A stretch of DNA of 64,000 bases, taken from Mesorhizobium sangaii. GTDB taxonomy: Bacteria > Pseudomonadota > Alphaproteobacteria > Rhizobiales > Rhizobiaceae. The stretch is from contig NZ_JACHEF010000011.1 of the NCBI RefSeq assembly GCF_014207355.1, positions 1 through 64,000 on the forward strand. The letters run 5' to 3'. Position 1 is the stretch's first letter, and the number at the start of each line of letters is the position of its first letter. Position numbers and translations under genes: made by a program. This document shows, piece after piece, positions 52,162-61,672 of this stretch. Under the pieces are notes generated by a model. The model made no database searches, was not told the origin of the DNA, and worked only from the letters and a program-made list of their open reading frames with translations.

Positions 52162-53082
52162 GTGGTCATCCGCAAACGCGTCACGGGACAGCAGAAGCCA
52201 TGATCCTCGCCAGAAAAAAATTCGCCTGGGGTCTCCCAAATCCAAAAGATGAGGCTCGAATAAGGGCTTCCAAACATAGACGGTGCTCAACCGGCTCAGC
52301 GCTGCCCGCCGACCCTCCGTCTCCCACGGCGCGAGCGGGCACGCAGCGGCTTCAAACTGAGGAGCAGTTCACTTCCGCGTCGAAACCTGCGCATCGACTT
52401 ACCGCCGCACCCCGGAGCGATCACTGGCTGACTGTGCAGGGCAGCAATCCATCTGCGATCCGAAAGAAGCACTAGGGCAAGCGGCATGATCTTCAATCGT
52501 GAAGCACGCTATCTTGGCCACAACCCGTTGGGAGCATGGATGGTGATTGTTTGCTGACCTGATGACACTCGTGAACGTCAACAGCTCGCTACCACCGACG
52601 CCTTTCGGGCATCGATCGAGGGGCGCATGAGGCGCCTGCTAATCCGTTCCGTGTCTGGTCGCGCTTTCTATCGACGATCGCGGGGAGCTTCAATCACATC
52701 CAGAGCCTCGTTCGCGCCATGCTCGGACTTAACCGCGCCCCCCGAGCGGGCGCCGCTTGACAGGAACCGCCCCCGGAATGCGGCCAAAACAAACGCCCAA
52801 AAATCACAGATGCACTGGGAGCGTCGTTCGCGCCGGCCTTCTCTTCGGCCCCATCGCATTAGCCGTGAGCTTGCTGCTGCTACTACCTCTCTCGGAGAGG
52901 GACAATGATGCTCGCCCGGTACTTCACCGTCATCTTCATCTGCGCGCGGACGCGTTCGCGATCATGTTTTCCGTGTTTGTTGGCCCCTTTCAGTAGAGGA
53001 AAGCACATGCGGAGCCAATCTCGTTTCAGCTCGGGGGATGAGCCGAGACAGCAACAAAAATGTGTTATCAGAGCGGAGGTGA
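52162..53082. other. Long leader between sigma-54 promoter and macA, no sure gene
   Basis: An open frame of 105 codons (52158-52475, plus strand) begins near the promoter but matches no family and has no ribosome binding site. Other frames are short. It may hold the remains of a gene originally driven by the promoter. Confidence 0.35.
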
Positions 53083-54243
53083 GTGTTGCTGAAGGCTAAT
53101 ACAAGGGCGCTCCTTTGGGTCCTGGGGATTGCCCCGGTGGTGTTCGCCATCGCATCCGCGACCGGCGCATTCGACAGCAAAACGCCCGATCCCGTCCTCA
53201 CCGAACCGGTGGTGCTCGGTTCTGTCGAGGAGACCGTTCTTGCGAACGGCGTTTTGGAGCCTGCCCGTACGGTTAGAGTTGGTGCCCAGGTATCGGGCCA
53301 ACTGAAGACGCTGCATGTCGAGCTCGGTCAGCCGGTCAAGTTTGGCGACTTGATCGCCGAAATTGACGCTACGCAACAGCAGAACAAACTGCGCACCGCT
53401 GAAGCCAGCCTCGCCAATGTCAAGGCGCTGCGCAAGGAACGCGAAATACGGCTGAAAGAAGCCGAACTGGCCTTCCGGAGGCAAAGGACCCTGAGTGGCA
53501 GCAAAGTAGTATCGGCCGCCGACCTGGAGAAAGCGCAAGCGGAGTTCTTGGCGCTGGAGGCGCAAGTGGAGCAGCTTGAAGCGCAGATCGCCGAGAAAAC
53601 GATCGGGGTTGAGGATGCTCTCGCAACCCTCGCCTACACGAAGGTCACCGCGCCGATGGACGGCGTCGTTGTTGCTGTCGTGAGTAAAGAGGGTCAGACG
53701 CTGAACTCAAATCAGGCCGTCCCGACGATTGTGGTTCTTGCACAGCTCGACGTCATGCGGGTCAACGTGCAGATATCGGAAGCCGACATCGGCCGCGTAA
53801 AGCCAGGTCAGAATGTTCGGTTCACGATCCTGGGGGGCACTCGAACCCCTACTGCAAGCGTACTGGAACAGATCGAGCCCGCGCCTGCATCGATTGCCGA
53901 TGAGCCAAGCATGGGGTCAGATGCGCAAACCACGGCATCGGCAGTCTACTACAACGGCCTCTTTGCCACACCGAACCCGGATGGGCGACTCCGACCCATG
54001 ATGAACGCCGTCGTTACGATTATTTGCGGCCAGGCCGAAAACGTACCGCTCGTGGCATGGTCGGCTCTGACTGAACGCGATGGGCAAGGTCGCTACCATG
54101 TGCAGGTTCGCACGCCAAGCCACGCACTCGCGGAGCGCCTGGTGACAATAGGTTTGACTGACAGGATCAAGGCGCAGGTGATCGAGGGTCTCTCTGTCGG
54201 TGACGAAGTCATCATACCCTCCGACGGAGAGGCAACCGAATGA
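53083..54243 (+). CDS. macA: MacA-like periplasmic adaptor of a tripartite efflux pump
   Basis: A 386-residue membrane-fusion protein: one N-terminal membrane anchor (ALLWVLGIAPVVFAIASATG), a lipoyl half-motif (VGAQVSGQLKTLHVELGQPV), a coiled-coil hairpin (~95-190, rich in Glu/Lys/Ala/Leu), the second lipoyl half (VTAPMDGVVVAVVSKEGQTL) and a beta-barrel. It starts at GTG (53083) right after GGAGG, or possibly at the TTG next to it. It overlaps macB by four bases. It links MacB to an outer-membrane channel. Confidence 0.88.
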   Translation: MLLKANTRALLWVLGIAPVVFAIASATGAFDSKTPDPVLTEPVVLGSVEETVLANGVLEPARTVRVGAQVSGQLKTLHVELGQPVKFGDLIAEIDATQQQNKLRTAEASLANVKALRKEREIRLKEAELAFRRQRTLSGSKVVSAADLEKAQAEFLALEAQVEQLEAQIAEKTIGVEDALATLAYTKVTAPMDGVVVAVVSKEGQTLNSNQAVPTIVVLAQLDVMRVNVQISEADIGRVKPGQNVRFTILGGTRTPTASVLEQIEPAPASIADEPSMGSDAQTTASAVYYNGLFATPNPDGRLRPMMNAVVTIICGQAENVPLVAWSALTERDGQGRYHVQVRTPSHALAERLVTIGLTDRIKAQVIEGLSVGDEVIIPSDGEATE

Positions 54244-56180
54244 GCACACTGCTCGAGATCAAGAACGTTTCGCGGGTTTACCAGGCCGGAGACGAGACGA
54301 TTATGGCGCTGGCCGGCGTCAGCCTCTCCATCGCGAGTGGCGAACTGGTGGCGATCGTCGGCGCAAGCGGCTCAGGCAAGACGACGCTGATGAATATCCT
54401 GGGGTGCTTGGACCAGCCGAGTTCTGGTGACTATCGCGTCGGCGGCCGCAGTGTTGCCGGCTTGACGGCGAACGACCTGGCGGCGTTGAGACGGGAACAT
54501 TTCGGCTTCATCTTCCAACGCTATCATCTTCTCGGAACGCTTAACGCGGCCGACAACGTGGCGATGCCCGCTGTCTATGCCGGCGTCGGGGCCGGCTCGC
54601 GCCGGGAGAGGTCGACATCTCTTCTGCGCAGGCTGGGTCTCGGTGATCGTCTCGACCACCGTCCGAACCAGCTATCGGGCGGCCAGCAACAGAGGGTCTC
54701 GATCGCCCGTGCATTGATGAACGGCGGTCGCATCATCCTCGCCGACGAGCCGACGGGGGCGCTCGACAACAAGAGCGGTGAAACCGTTCTCGATGTCCTG
54801 AAGGAACTTTATGCCGACGGTCATACGATCATAATCGTGACTCACGACATGGGGGTCGCAGGTCACGCTGACCGCATTATCGAAATCCGCGACGGGTTCA
54901 TCCTCTCCGACCGCCGGACTCGTGACCACAAGACCGATGGGCAGGCGCCGGGGGCGTCCCACGACGGCAGGGTCGTTGCGCTCTCGGCCTTCGGGCGTCG
55001 CTTGGTGGAAGCCTTTCCGACGGCGAAACGATCGAGGGCCGCGGATCGCGCACGCACCTTCCTCACAATGCTTGGCATCCTTATCGGCATAGCGGCGGTT
55101 GTGGGGGTCGTCGGTATCGGCGAGGGCACCCGTCAGACGATTCTGGGCCAGATAGGCGGATTCGGAGCCAGCTCCCTGCGGATCTCTCCCGGGCGCGGTT
55201 GGGGTGACGAGCGCGCTTCAAGCATCACGACGCTGGTCGTCTCGGATGCCGATGCGCTCGCTGCCCAATCCTACGTCGATAGCGTGACCCCGGAAGTCTC
55301 GAGATCCGCAAAAATTCATTTGGGGCGCATCTCCGTCGCGGCGACCGTTATCGGCGTCAGCCAAGACTATTTCCGGGTCTACGCGCTCAAGCTGCTGAAG
55401 GGCTCATTTTTTTCGGCCGAGACCATCTCTAAGCGCCGCCAAGAAGCGGTGATCAGTGACAAGACGGCCGCAACTCTCTTCCCTCAGGGCGAATCACCGC
55501 TCGGCAGGATCTTCGTGATCGACCAAGTTCCCGTCGTTATTGTCGGCGTTTTTGCGCGGCCCTCGATTTTTTCGAATGACAGCCTGCAGGTCTTGCTTCC
55601 TTATACGGCCGTGAACGGCAGACTACAGGATGCCGATTCAAGCCTTGACGCGCTGATGGTACGGGTCGCCGATTCTGTCGACACGCGCGTCGCCGAGCGC
55701 GCCGTCGTCGGCCTGATGACTCGTCGGCACGGCACGAAGGACTTCGTCGTCGACAACATCGACCAGATGCGCAAGACGATGGAGCGCACATCTCAGGCAA
55801 TGTCGCTGCTGATCTCCTCCGTCGCCGTGATCTCGCTGGTTGTCGGGGGCATTGGTGTCATGAACATCATGCTGGTCTCCGTCACGGAACGGACTCGCGA
55901 GATCGGCTTGCGCATGGCCGTCGGAGCGCGCCGCAGCGACATCATGCTTCAGTTCCTGATCGAGGCTGTCACAATCTGCATCGCCGGTTCAATTTTAGGC
56001 GTGGCACTGGCACTCGGCATAGCAGGCACATTGGCGGGCAGCGAGTTCCCGATGATCATCTCCGTGAAGGCTATTGTCGCTGCCTGCGTAGTCGCGTTCT
56101 GGATCGGCCTGACCTTCGGCTTCCTTCCCGCCCGAAATGCTTCTCGCCTGAATCCCGTGGATGCCCTGTCAAGAGATTGA
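54240..56180 (+). CDS. macB: MacB-like ABC transporter (ATPase + permease)
   Basis: A 646-residue protein: an N-terminal ATPase with Walker A VGASGSGKTT, signature LSGGQQQRVSIARAL and Walker B IILADEPTGALD, then four membrane helices, the first after ~280 (TMLGILIGIAAVVGVVGIG) and three near the C-terminus (ISSVAVISLVVGGIGVMNIM and two more), with a large periplasmic MacB_PCD domain in between. It pushes macrolides, peptides or siderophores from the periplasm through the outer channel. The substrate here is unknown. Confidence 0.9.
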   Translation: MSTLLEIKNVSRVYQAGDETIMALAGVSLSIASGELVAIVGASGSGKTTLMNILGCLDQPSSGDYRVGGRSVAGLTANDLAALRREHFGFIFQRYHLLGTLNAADNVAMPAVYAGVGAGSRRERSTSLLRRLGLGDRLDHRPNQLSGGQQQRVSIARALMNGGRIILADEPTGALDNKSGETVLDVLKELYADGHTIIIVTHDMGVAGHADRIIEIRDGFILSDRRTRDHKTDGQAPGASHDGRVVALSAFGRRLVEAFPTAKRSRAADRARTFLTMLGILIGIAAVVGVVGIGEGTRQTILGQIGGFGASSLRISPGRGWGDERASSITTLVVSDADALAAQSYVDSVTPEVSRSAKIHLGRISVAATVIGVSQDYFRVYALKLLKGSFFSAETISKRRQEAVISDKTAATLFPQGESPLGRIFVIDQVPVVIVGVFARPSIFSNDSLQVLLPYTAVNGRLQDADSSLDALMVRVADSVDTRVAERAVVGLMTRRHGTKDFVVDNIDQMRKTMERTSQAMSLLISSVAVISLVVGGIGVMNIMLVSVTERTREIGLRMAVGARRSDIMLQFLIEAVTICIAGSILGVALALGIAGTLAGSEFPMIISVKAIVAACVVAFWIGLTFGFLPARNASRLNPVDALSRD

Positions 56181-56183
56181 GAA

Positions 56184-56410
56184 ATGACGCTCGTCAGACT
56201 GATCTTACGTCGTCTATTGTCTTGCTCGCGGGTTGCACCAGCCTCTCGAGGATATATCCTGGCCCGGAGCGTGGGCCCGTTGACCAGTGCGGCAGCGGGT
56301 ACCATCGAAGTCAGCGCAGTCTACCGCTGGCTGGTGTTGGGGTCCCAATCTCGAGCTTCTCGGCGAGGCCATTCACAAAAATGATGAGGTCCGCCTCGCA
56401 GCTGTTTGCG
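56184..56410 (+). pseudogene. Degenerate first copy of the NodT-type outer-membrane gene
   Basis: These bases match the first ~230 bases of the following outer-membrane gene (start MTLVRLI versus MKLIRLT; the lipobox-region codons GCGGGTTGCA, and GTGTTGGGGTCCCAATCTCGA-like sequence). It has frameshifts and ends abruptly. A partial tandem duplication of the nodT-type gene is the simplest reading. Confidence 0.65.
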
Positions 56411-56510
56411 CTGATCACGCCCCTGTTTAGCGCTCGGCATCCGCATGAGCTTCGGCTGCTTTCCCGTCCTTACGCCTCGCGCCTGATACCGCGCTCTCAA
56501 AAAGGTTGAA

Positions 56511-57890
56511 ATGAAGCTCATCAGACTGACGGTACCCGGTTACCTTGTCTTACTCGTGGGTTGCAGCCTGTCGAGCACATATCATCGCCCCGAACTCCCC
56601 GCCGGGCCCCGCTGGTCGACCGCTACGACTGCAGGTGCTGTGCAGGCCAGCGCGGATTGTTGGTGGCAGGCGTTCGGGGACCCAAATCTCGACAAGCTTG
56701 TGGGGGACGTCCTCGGCCGAAACAATAAAGTCCACCTCGCGGCCAATGGCGCATATGGCGCCCTACTCGAGGCAGATATCGCTGCGCACGCCTTGTTGCC
56801 CAGCTTCAACAGTAGAACCGAACTTCTTGGCGAGGAGGCGGCCAAATCGTCGGCTTCTATCGATGTGTCTTATGAGATTGATCTGTGGCGCAAGCTGGCG
56901 GCAAAGAGGGACAATGCGGATTTCAAGGCCTACGCGAAATCGGAAGAATACGAAGCCGAGCGCCACCTCGCCATCGCCGGAACCATTGATGCGTATTTCA
57001 AGATCGCGTACGCTAATCAGTTGCTCACGTCCGCGCAAGCCAGCCTTGCCGACGTCAAGCAGACCCGGGCGCTCGTGCGCACCAAGATGGCCGCCGGTGC
57101 GGTTTCCGACCTAGAACTCTGGCAGGCCGAGCAAAAGGTGGAGGAGCAGGCAGCGACGGTGTCGGCGCGGACGCAGGAGCGTCTCGTTCTCCGGAACAAG
57201 CTGATTGTGCTCTTGAATGGCGCCCCCATTCCTGTTCCAGAGCCGCAGCGCCTGCCAAGTAAAAAGCTGCCCCCAATTCAGGCTGGACTGCCGGCCGGCC
57301 TGCTCGCCCGCCGCCCAGACTTGCGAGCCGCAGAGGCAAGGCTGCGTGCCACGCTGAAAGACGTTGACGAAATTCGGGCCGGATTCTATCCGACCATTTC
57401 GCTCACCGGCGGTCTCAACACCAGCAGCCCAGAATTGCTCGCGTTCATATCCGATCCCGTTGCGATGTTAAGTGCAAACGCTGCCTTGTCCGTCCTCAAT
57501 CTCAAGGACGTGAAGCTGAAGGTTGCGCATTCCAGGGCATTGTATGAAAAAGAGGTCCTCAATTTCCGCTCTACCTTGCTCAAGGCCTTCTCCGAAGTTG
57601 CCGACGCACTCGGTGCACGGGCCGACTATGCCGAACAGGCGCGTCGCCTTCGCAATGCCCTCGCGCCCGCGCAGGAAGTTGAGCAGCTGCAAGAGGCCCA
57701 TTACCGGTCGGGTGGTATCGGGCTCGGGATCTGGCTCGACGCCCAGGAGAGCCGCCGCGCAGCCGAGCTAGCGCTTGCCAAAGTCCGCCTGGACCAGTTG
57801 CTCAATGATCGAAGCTGTACCGCATCCTGGGCGGCAGCGCCGCCAGGGCCGGACCAGATCGCCAGAGCACCGAGAAGGCGAAAGGGATAA
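56511..57890 (+). CDS. NodT/OprM-family outer-membrane efflux lipoprotein
   Basis: A 459-residue outer-membrane factor. It has a lipoprotein signal peptide with lipobox LLVGCS (Cys ~18), two OEP repeats with long helices (e.g. AERHLAIAGTIDAYFKIAYA; RVTAL-like leucine-rich runs) and the family phrase LARRPDLRAAEARL. It would complete the MacA-MacB pump as the outer channel. It begins 330 bases after macB, the gap being filled by the decayed duplicate of its own 5' end. Related proteins were named NodT in Rhizobium leguminosarum. Confidence 0.87.
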   Translation: MKLIRLTVPGYLVLLVGCSLSSTYHRPELPAGPRWSTATTAGAVQASADCWWQAFGDPNLDKLVGDVLGRNNKVHLAANGAYGALLEADIAAHALLPSFNSRTELLGEEAAKSSASIDVSYEIDLWRKLAAKRDNADFKAYAKSEEYEAERHLAIAGTIDAYFKIAYANQLLTSAQASLADVKQTRALVRTKMAAGAVSDLELWQAEQKVEEQAATVSARTQERLVLRNKLIVLLNGAPIPVPEPQRLPSKKLPPIQAGLPAGLLARRPDLRAAEARLRATLKDVDEIRAGFYPTISLTGGLNTSSPELLAFISDPVAMLSANAALSVLNLKDVKLKVAHSRALYEKEVLNFRSTLLKAFSEVADALGARADYAEQARRLRNALAPAQEVEQLQEAHYRSGGIGLGIWLDAQESRRAAELALAKVRLDQLLNDRSCTASWAAAPPGPDQIARAPRRRKG

Positions 57891-58335
57891 GGCGGCTAGC
57901 TGAAGGGCGTAGCGCCGAGACGCAGCTATCTCGCGAACTGCCCTGTGTCGGTCCTAACTATTCAAAAAGGAAGAACAGGTCGACCGCGAGGGATCGGTGC
58001 GCGTTTATGTGGCTGTTTAAACCACTTGGCCAGACCGCAGTTGGAACTGCTACCAACCTCGTGGGCGCGAGCGCCCCGCCGAGCCGTCCGGGCCAAGGCT
58101 TGGCTGGTCTGGGCGACAGCTTCACCTTCACCGTCGCGGGCAGCACGGGCGTATCTTTTGGCATCCGCGATTTCCGTTGTTCTGCCATTGACTACCCGCA
58201 CAAGGCCTACAGGCGGTCGGCATGATTGTCGGGGTGATGGCGCTTGCCATCAAGTCTTTGGCAGCAAACTTGTACATTGCTACTCACCCCGCAGTTTATC
58301 GCCCATCCGGCCTGCGCAGACCAATCCAACTATCC
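57891..58335. other. Spacer, no gene seen
   Basis: About 445 bases without a recognisable gene or promoter; it lies between the plus-strand efflux operon and the minus-strand tolC remnant. Confidence 0.35.
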
Positions 58336-59155
58336 CTGACAGCCTTGTAGTGTTCCTGGCTTGTATTTGGTCACCTGCAGGTCCAGCCGCTCGGCCGACA
58401 GGTGACCGATCGCTTGTAAGATGCGGTAACTCGCCACCACCACGTCGTGTTCAACATTGATCTGTTTGATCTTTGCGTCGATGACCGTGGCTTGGGCGTT
58501 GAGAACGTCGAAGCCTGGTGCGCTGGCCGACATTGCTTTCTTCGACGCCGTTCAAGGCCTGCTTCGGGGCCTCGATCACTTGCCCGTTGGCCGCGAGGCT
58601 TTGCTGCCCGGTGTACTCGGTCCAGCCGGCGGTGACGGCCTGGCGCACCTGCTCATGGCTGACGTCGACCTCGATCCGGGCCTGGCTGAGCGACTCCTTA
58701 CTCCTGCGCACAACCGCCGAGGTGCGTGCACCCGAATAGATCGGTATGGTCAACGTGGCACCGATACTGGCTGAATTGGTCGTACCGTCCTCCTCGCTGG
58801 CGGCAGGCAAGGTGTTGCGATAGGCGCCGGAGACGCCGGCGGAAGCGCACCTTGGGCCGACTTCACCGAAAACCCGCCGCATCGACCTGGTGCTGGGAGG
58901 CGAGGATTGCGGGGTGCCCGCTTGATGCAGTCACGATTGCCACATCGAGGCTCGACGCCAAAAGCTTCGACAGCGGCGAAGCGGCCTTGAGCTTGCCCGG
59001 CTCGTGGCCGACGATCTGACGATAGGTCGTCGCGCTCACCATAACCTGCTCGCGGGCAGCGGCCAATTGCGCCGTGGCGGAGGCGCGCGAAGCGTTGGCC
59101 TGGGCGACGTCAGTACGTGTGCCCTCGCCGACCGCGAAGCGCGAACGCGCCGCTA
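58336..59155 (-). pseudogene. tolC-type outer-membrane channel remnant
   Basis: Read on the minus strand over several frames: ASATAQLAAAREQVMVSATT, YRQIVGHEPGKLKAASPLSK, VSGAYRNTLPAASEEDG, IGATLTIPIYSGARTSAVVR and FDVLNAQATVIDAKIKQINV, all in the order of TolC proteins of type I secretion. At least three frame changes and a missing N-terminus make it inactive. Confidence 0.78.
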
Positions 59156-59242
59156 ACGGCTAATCGGTCAGGAACCGCAGGTTTTGTTCCGTCAGCACCG
59201 CTATTGCCGGTCGCGAATGACGTTCATGTCTCAGTTTGAAAT

Positions 59243-59674
59243 TTAGGCCTTCGCCAAAAGTTCGCGCACACTTACTCGCTCTGCTTCGTTCAGTTGACCG
59301 ATGGCCAGCCCCTGATTCCGCATATAGTCGGGAGGAACGAAGAATTCCGAGCACCAAATAAGGCGCTTGACGTTGCCGCCATCTAGCCCGAAAGCAGTCG
59401 GCTTGTGCAGCCCAATTTCGATCGCGGGGGCCTTGGTTTTTATCGGGAAGTGTGGCCTTTTCCCTATCTTTTGCAAATCGGTGCCATAGCAAACTAGCAC
59501 ACTGCCAAATCGTGTGTTCGTTTTGAGGGTCGTCGTGGATATCACTCTCAAGGACAAGCGCAGGACGCGACCACGGCCCAGGTGTTGACCTGGTCGTTCG
59601 CGAATAGGGAATCTGCACCAGACAATGTCGCCTGGATCTGGCAGCGTGTCGATTTGAAGGAACGTCCACCCCAT
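59243..59674 (-). CDS. PemK/MazF-like protein, possible toxin
   Basis: A 143-residue protein starting MGWTFLQIDTLPDPGDIVWC and then RFPIRERPG, followed by a beta-rich segment with LVCYGTDLQ, the kind of DIVWCRFP...PALV...VAYGTS pattern seen in PemK-like proteins of rhizobia. If correct it would be an mRNA interferase. It lies 12 bases after a small gene on the same strand that could be its antitoxin. The assignment rests on pattern memory only. Confidence 0.5.
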   Translation of the reverse strand: MGWTFLQIDTLPDPGDIVWCRFPIRERPGQHLGRGRVLRLSLRVISTTTLKTNTRFGSVLVCYGTDLQKIGKRPHFPIKTKAPAIEIGLHKPTAFGLDGGNVKRLIWCSEFFVPPDYMRNQGLAIGQLNEAERVSVRELLAKA

Positions 59675-59686
59675 AAGGGGTGGCTA

Positions 59687-59920
59687 TCACAAGCGCTTAG
59701 AGGAAACTACTCTGCTGCGCGCAATGAATGCATCCGCTTCTGGATCAGACGCAGCTAAGTCCGCGTCGGTGAGCGCGCTGTAATCAGCGTAATACTCGCC
59801 AACCCGGTGAACCTCTGGAGCGGGCTCACCTCTATTGCTGATGACCGACTGACTCGGACTGCGTGATGCGCGTCCCCAACTCGCTACCGAGTGGACGATG
59901 TGCTCTAAGACGGCAACCAT
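59687..59920 (-). CDS. Small protein before the PemK-like gene, possible antitoxin
   Basis: A 77-residue protein (MVAVLEHIVHSVASWGRASR ... ADYSALTDADLAASDPEADA). The C-terminal half is acidic, as in many antitoxins. No known family is recognised. Its frame extends upstream, but the added sequence overlaps the transposase fragment in another frame and is not credible. Confidence 0.4.
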   Translation of the reverse strand: MVAVLEHIVHSVASWGRASRSPSQSVISNRGEPAPEVHRVGEYYADYSALTDADLAASDPEADAFIARSRVVSSKRL

Positions 59921-60002
59921 CGCATGCTCCCTAGGGGCTTTTGTCCCCTTTAGGCCACGGCGGTTAATGCGCCATCTATGCTGACTTAGCAAGATGGTCC
60001 GG

Positions 60003-60450
60003 TTAGGCGACTCGCTTCTGATACGGCCCGCGCTTGCCCGGCTTCGGAGCAACAGCGTCCATCTTCTCGCACAGATCGTCCATTGACCAGAGAGTAGCCG
60101 ACACGCCAGCGGCCATCGCTGGCGAGGTCTTGAGCGTCTTGTGGATGCGAATGAAGTTGTACCAGACCGTGTACAGCGCAACCATATGCATGTGATTCTC
60201 AAACTTCTTGGAGAACGCATTGGTGAGGCGCGTGAATCGACGCATCTGCATGCGCATGGTGAGGTTCTGGCGTTCAACGTGCGACGTGCGACGTGCTGAC
60301 GTGCGCCAGATCGGGCGAACCTTCAACGCCGGTCTTCTTGACGCCGGTGCTTCGGCGGGGCTGTAGCGGCCCTTGGTGCCTTCCGGAACGTCGCCGTAAA
60401 TCTTGATGACCTGCGCATAGTCCGAGGTCAACCTGTAGCGGTCTCGAGCA
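60003..60450 (-). mobile_element. IS1-type DDE transposase, C-terminal fragment
   Basis: Minus strand: YAQVIKIYGDVPEGTKGRYS, then (with two compensating frameshifts) TSHVERQNLTMRMQMRRFTR and LTNAFSKKFENHMHMVALYT, WYNFIRIHKTLK, with a basic C-terminus. This is the second half of the rhizobial IS1-like transposase. The first half is missing; the break is ~30 bases from the nifH NifA box. Confidence 0.75.
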
Positions 60451-60477
60451 GCGCCATCCGACACTTTCCGTCGCCTT

Positions 60478-60493
60478 TGTCGCTTCCGCTACA
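60478..60493. promoter_or_regulatory. NifA-binding site of nifHDK
   Basis: TGTCGCTTCCGCTACA is TGT-N10-ACA, 88 bases before the -24/-12 promoter of nifH. Confidence 0.82.
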
Positions 60494-60580
60494 CGGGCTT
60501 GTTCGACAAGCACTGTTTGCCCTCAGGCTAAATAGCTGAAAAGCAATATCAAAATTTCTCTTCTGTCCGATCAGCCAAGT

Positions 60581-60595
60581 TGGCACGAGTCTTGA
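60581..60595 (+). promoter_or_regulatory. Sigma-54 promoter of nifHDK
   Basis: TGGCACGAGTCTTGA: the -24 part is perfect; -12 has GA where most have GC. The copy at 24216-24230 has the same GA, so it is unlikely to be a reading error. Confidence 0.82.
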
Positions 60596-60680
60596 AACCC
60601 TTTGGGTTTGAGGCGGCAAGAGCTGCCGACCGGCATGTCGCGGGCAGCCGCGATGGATGGAACGAAGGAAGGAAAGCTAC

Positions 60681-61574
60681 ATGTCAGGTCTGCGTCAGAT
60701 CGCATTCTACGGCAAGGGGGGCATTGGCAAGTCCACCACCTCCCAAAATACGCTCGCCGCACTTGTCGACCTTGGGCAGAAGATCCTCATCGTCGGCTGC
60801 GACCCCAAAGCCGACTCCACCCGCCTGATCCTGAACTCGAAGGCGCAGGATACGGTCCTGCACCTCGCGGCAGAGGAAGGTTCGGTCGAAGACCTCGAAC
60901 TCCAGGACGTGCTCAAGGTCGGCTATAAAGGCATCAAGTGCGTGGAATCCGGCGGTCCCGAGCCGGGTGTCGGCTGCGCCGGGCGCGGCGTCATCACCTC
61001 GATCAACTTCCTCGAGGAGAACGGCGCCTATGACGATGTCGACTATGTCTCCTACGACGTGCTCGGGGACGTGGTGTGCGGCGGCTTCGCGATGCCGATC
61101 CGCGAGGGCAAGGCCCAGGAAATCTACATCGTCATGTCCGGCGAGATGATGGCGCTCTATGCCGCCAACAACATCGCCAAGGGCATTCTGAAATATGCCC
61201 ATTCGGGCGGCGTGCGGCTCGGCGGCCTGATTTGCAACGAGCGTCAAACCGACCGCGAGCTCGACCTAGCCGAAGCACTGGCTTCCAGGCTCAATTCCAA
61301 GCTCATCCATTTCGTGCCGCGCGACAACATCGTCCAGCACGCCGAGCTCAGGAAGATGTCGGTAATCCAGTATGCACCGGACTCCAAGCAGGCGGGGGAA
61401 TACCGCGCGCTGGCCGAGAAGATCCATGGCAATTCGGGGCAGGGCACCGTGCCGACCCCGATCACCATGGAGGAGCTCGAGGATATGCTGCTCGACTTCG
61501 GCATCATGAAGACCGACGAGCAGATGCTTGCCGAGCTTCAGGCCAAGGAAGCCGTAAAGGCGGTCCCTCAGTAA
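60681..61574 (+). CDS. nifH: NifH, nitrogenase iron protein (dinitrogenase reductase)
   Basis: A 297-residue Fe protein that passes electrons to the MoFe protein with ATP hydrolysis. The P-loop is FYGKGGIGKSTTSQNT; the cluster cysteines are in PGVGCAGRGVITSIN (with the ADP-ribosylation Arg) and DVVCGGFAMPIREGK. The ATG at 60681 (MSGLRQIAFYGKGG) follows AGGAAGGAAAG. It heads nifHDK under a NifA/sigma-54 promoter. Confidence 0.98.
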   Translation: MSGLRQIAFYGKGGIGKSTTSQNTLAALVDLGQKILIVGCDPKADSTRLILNSKAQDTVLHLAAEEGSVEDLELQDVLKVGYKGIKCVESGGPEPGVGCAGRGVITSINFLEENGAYDDVDYVSYDVLGDVVCGGFAMPIREGKAQEIYIVMSGEMMALYAANNIAKGILKYAHSGGVRLGGLICNERQTDRELDLAEALASRLNSKLIHFVPRDNIVQHAELRKMSVIQYAPDSKQAGEYRALAEKIHGNSGQGTVPTPITMEELEDMLLDFGIMKTDEQMLAELQAKEAVKAVPQ

Positions 61575-61588
61575 CCGCCCCTGCCGCC

Positions 61589-61647
61589 ACGAGGCGCGGC
61601 CTTGAGCTGACGCGCCTTTCAAAGAACGGCGCCTCGTCGGTGAGGCG
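61589..61647 (+). promoter_or_regulatory. Stem-loop between nifH and nifD
   Basis: ACGAGGCGC (61589-61597) pairs exactly with GCGCCTCGT (61629-61637); an alternative hairpin CGCCTC/GAGGCG overlaps (61630-61647). A hairpin here is common and is thought to protect the nifH part of the message, giving more NifH than NifDK. There is no T-run, so it is not a full terminator. Confidence 0.6.
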
Positions 61648-61672
61648 TCACTCAAACCTTTATAGGGGTCCC

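Noticed and set aside
52158..52475. A 105-codon open frame behind the orphan sigma-54 promoter as a real gene.
   Set aside because: It begins inside the promoter, has no ribosome binding site and no recognisable features; kept only as a possible relic.
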